Below, in pieces: positions 6,088 through 7,252 of a stretch of 7,252 nt of DNA (position 1 is its first letter; every line of letters starts with the position of its first letter). Source of the stretch: Desulfobacterales bacterium (lineage in GTDB: Bacteria > Desulfobacterota > Desulfobacteria > Desulfobacterales > JAUCGF01); the NCBI GenBank assembly GCA_029940345.1, contig JAOZRC010000269.1, positions 1 through 7,252 of the forward strand, in the 5' to 3' direction. A model generated the notes under the pieces. The model searched no databases. It saw nothing but the letters and a program-made list of their open reading frames with translations, and was not told the origin of the DNA. The translations under genes were made by a program, and so were the position numbers.

Positions 6088-6666
6088 ATGAGATTGTTTG
6101 GCAAAGGATTGTGGCTTGGTGCGGTTGTTGCGTTAAGCGCGACTATCGCAGGCGATGCGTTGGGTGAGGAGAAAAAAAATCCGCAGGTTTATTTCGATGT
6201 GAAAATCGGAGATGAAGCTGCCGGACGAATTGTGATTGAACTGTTTGCCGATGTAGTACCGAAAACAGCCGAAAATTTTCGGCAGTTGTGTACGCATGAG
6301 CAAGGTTTCGGATTTAAGGGCAGCAGTTTTCACCGAATTATTCCCGGGTTTATGATTCAGGGCGGTGATTTTACGAATCACAACGGGACCGGCGGAAAAT
6401 CAATCTATGGTAACAAATTCGCGGATGAAAACTTTAAACTGAAACACACCGAACCGGGTTTCTTGTCAATGGCAAATGCGGGTCCTGATACAAACGGCTC
6501 GCAGTTTTTTATTACCACGGTCAAAACGGACTGGCTTGATGGCAAGCATGTTGTCTTCGGAAAAGTAACGGATGGGCTTGCGGTGGTTAAAAAAATTGAA
6601 GCGGTGGGCTCGCGTAGTGGCAGTCCGCAAAAGAAAGTGACTATCACTGATTGTGGGCAGTTATAG
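6088..6666 (+). CDS. Exported cyclophilin-type peptidyl-prolyl cis-trans isomerase, cyclophilin A-like
   Basis: The 192-residue protein catalyses cis-trans isomerisation of X-Pro bonds and probably assists protein folding outside the cytoplasm. Residues 1-26 form a Sec-type signal peptide (basic start, hydrophobic [15 protein letters not shown], likely cleavage after ALG before EEKK). The cyclophilin domain spans about 31-192. Active-site residues corresponding to human cyclophilin A are all present in ungapped register: R83, F88, M89, Q91, A129, F141, W149, L150 and H154. Blocks such as [28 protein letters not shown] and [12 protein letters not shown], and the end DCGQL, are nearly identical to the eukaryotic protein. 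The ATG at 6088 is chosen over an in-frame TTG at 6070 because AAGGAG (6075-6080) sits seven bases upstream. It appears monocistronic, with a MITE upstream and a terminator downstream. Confidence 0.95.
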   Translation: MRLFGKGLWLGAVVALSATIAGDALGEEKKNPQVYFDVKIGDEAAGRIVIELFADVVPKTAENFRQLCTHEQGFGFKGSSFHRIIPGFMIQGGDFTNHNGTGGKSIYGNKFADENFKLKHTEPGFLSMANAGPDTNGSQFFITTVKTDWLDGKHVVFGKVTDGLAVVKKIEAVGSRSGSPQKKVTITDCGQL

Positions 6667-6677
6667 ACATTCAAGGC

Positions 6678-6702
6678 CATTACGAGGCACGGCCTCGTAA
6701 TG
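6678..6702 (+). terminator. Terminator hairpin of the cyclophilin gene
   Basis: CATTACGAGGC (6678-6688) and GCCTCGTAATG (6692-6702) form a perfect 11-bp stem with a 3-base loop, 11 bases after the stop codon. It is followed by CGTAAAATTTT, a weak T-tract. Position and stem strength suit intrinsic termination. Confidence 0.72.
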
Positions 6703-6705
6703 CGT

Positions 6706-6727
6706 AAAATTTTCGACCTGTGCGGTT
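6706..6727 (-). repeat. Half-copy 1 of the AACC(A/G)CACAG palindrome
   Basis: Read on the minus strand this is AACCGCACAGGTCGAAAATT plus TT. It matches the half-copy at 7199-7222 in inverted orientation with two differences over 22 bases, and one arm of the full palindrome at 7023-7058. Confidence 0.7.
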
Positions 6728-6765
6728 GCTATCAAATGTTGGTGGGCAACATTCTTTCACTAACC

Positions 6766-6872
6766 TAATACCATTTGCGTTAATTAATCGCCCAATGTAA
6801 AATGAAAAAATGCCCTTTTTAAGCATGTTGCTCAAAAAATGGATAGGAGTTTAATTTTCGAAAATGGTATTA
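6766..6872. mobile_element. 107-bp MITE-like palindromic element
   Basis: The left end 6766-6787 begins TAATACCATTT and the right end 6851-6872 ends AAATGGTATTA. The two 22-base ends are inverted repeats matching at 19 positions. The interior (6788-6850) has no ORF. The terminal TA on both sides could be a TA target duplication of the kind left by IS630/Tc1-mariner elements, but because TA is itself palindromic this cannot be decided here. No longer flanking duplication is visible. Confidence 0.5.
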
Positions 6873-6925
6873 TTTATAGCGGATACCAAGGTGTCGCATC
6901 GGAAACAATTTAAAGTAATTAAATT

Positions 6926-6956
6926 TGCCCACCATTTTCAGGTGAATCGGTGGGCA
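6926..6956. repeat. Stem-loop with TGCCCACC/GGTGGGCA arms
   Basis: An 8-bp perfect stem (6926-6933 and 6949-6956) encloses a 15-base loop. No T-tract follows and no gene is adjacent, so its role is unknown. Confidence 0.45.
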
Positions 6957-7022
6957 TCGCCGATAAAGATAGGCGCTGTATACAAGATCAGTTTCAGACG
7001 ATACCCACCCTAACGATAATTG

Positions 7023-7058
7023 TAACCACACAGATTGAAAATTTTCGAGCTGTGCGGT
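7023..7058. repeat. Full copy of the 36-bp AACC(A/G)CACAG palindrome
   Basis: The left end AACCACACAG and right end CTGTGCGGTT are inverted repeats with one mismatch, around a central perfect palindrome GAAAATTTTC (7036-7045). The whole 36 bases form an imperfect palindrome with few mismatches. Half-copies occur at 6706-6727 and 7199-7222. Confidence 0.75.
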
Positions 7059-7080
7059 TAAGGAATATAGCTGAAAAAAA

Positions 7081-7190
7081 GCCCTGAAAGGGCGGGCTAT
7101 TTAAAAGAATGCAGGGGAAACTGCCGCTAGTGCGCCCTTTCAGGGATGATATTACGATATATCCTGACCTAGGGCGATGCCTTGGGCTTT
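7081..7190. repeat. REP/BIME-like hairpin cluster
   Basis: CCCTGAAAGGGCG (7082-7094) and its exact inverted copy CGCCCTTTCAGGG (7133-7145) are separated by 38 bases that contain a small GCAG/CTGC stem. Each copy can also fold on itself (GCCCT, GAA, AGGGC). A further wobble-paired hairpin, CCTAGGGC, GAT, GCCTTGGG (7168-7186), follows. From memory, this combination of a CCTGAAAGGGC hairpin with a CTAGGGCGATGCC hairpin recurs in many environmental genomes and resembles REP elements mobilised by RAYT-type transposases. No transposase is in the window. Confidence 0.6.
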
Positions 7191-7198
7191 AATATACT

Positions 7199-7222
7199 AA
7201 CCACACAGGTTGAAAATTTTTA
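7199..7222 (+). repeat. Half-copy 2 of the AACC(A/G)CACAG palindrome
   Basis: AACCACACAGGTTGAAAATT plus TTTA matches the left half of the 7023-7058 palindrome and is the inverted partner of 6706-6727. The second half is not conserved after 7222. Confidence 0.65.
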
Positions 7223-7252
7223 GTGAGTTATGTAAGTTTGTTTGATTTTCTC

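Larger units (their letters stand above)
6667..7252. other. Gene-free, palindrome-rich end of the window
   Basis: After the cyclophilin stop no coding frame is convincing. The region holds the terminator hairpin, copies of a dispersed palindrome (6706-6727, 7023-7058, 7199-7222), a hairpin with AATGTTG/CAACATT arms (6735-6753), a MITE-like palindromic element (6766-6872), a hairpin with TGCCCACC/GGTGGGCA arms (6926-6956) and a REP-like hairpin cluster (7081-7190). It reads as a landing ground for small non-autonomous elements. Confidence 0.7.

Noticed and set aside
6706..7222. CRISPR-like repeat-spacer structure formed by the recurring AACC(A/G)CACAG core
   Set aside because: Only three copies occur, at unequal distances and in mixed orientation, with two being half-copies.

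Overview
The window looks like a piece of chromosome from a Gram-negative anaerobe or facultative anaerobe. My best guess is a Desulfobacterota (deltaproteobacterial) lineage. The guess rests on moderate GC, mixed ATG/GTG/TTG starts, a late-stage cobalamin operon, a Sec-exported cyclophilin, and intergenic DNA full of palindromic repeats, including a 7-bp-unit repeat that I remember from such genomes. No rRNA, tRNA or single-copy marker is present, so the taxonomy is inference.

Layout, left to right. Positions 1-789 (minus strand) hold the N-terminal part of a DDE-type transposase-like gene. It is broken by in-frame stops and probably a frameshift near its start, and it runs off the left edge. 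Positions 790-1242 have no intact gene: there is a possible decayed coding remnant, several palindromes and a weak candidate promoter. Positions 1243-2958 (plus) encode a full-length hydantoinase B/oxoprolinase (HyuB) protein with no HyuA partner in view. A strong hairpin at 3128-3170 separates it from a convergent minus-strand operon.

The operon, transcribed right to left, is cobU (5602-5021), cobS (5020-4247) and cobD (4250-3171). CobD makes aminopropanol phosphate, the nucleotide-loop linker. CobU activates adenosylcobinamide to its GDP form. CobS joins that to the lower-ligand nucleoside in the membrane. The three genes are tightly packed. The cobU/cobS junction has been invaded by an inverted pair of 7-bp-unit repeats that now encode the CobU C-terminal tail and the CobS N-terminus, with the cobS ribosome binding site and TTG start in the spacer between the arms.

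Positions 5603-6087 are non-coding and contain a 138-bp MITE-like element with 21-bp terminal inverted repeats and a 5-bp target duplication, 51 bp upstream of the next gene. That gene (6088-6666, plus) encodes a secreted cyclophilin strikingly similar to the eukaryotic cyclophilin A type, followed by a near-perfect terminator hairpin. The last 586 bp hold no gene but a dense set of palindromes: a second MITE-like element (6766-6872), three copies or half-copies of a palindrome with AACC(A/G)CACAG ends, and a REP/BIME-like hairpin cluster (7081-7190).

I see no convincing new defence or biosynthetic system. The most unusual signals are the repeat-built cobU/cobS junction, the eukaryote-like exported cyclophilin and the concentration of small non-autonomous palindromic elements.
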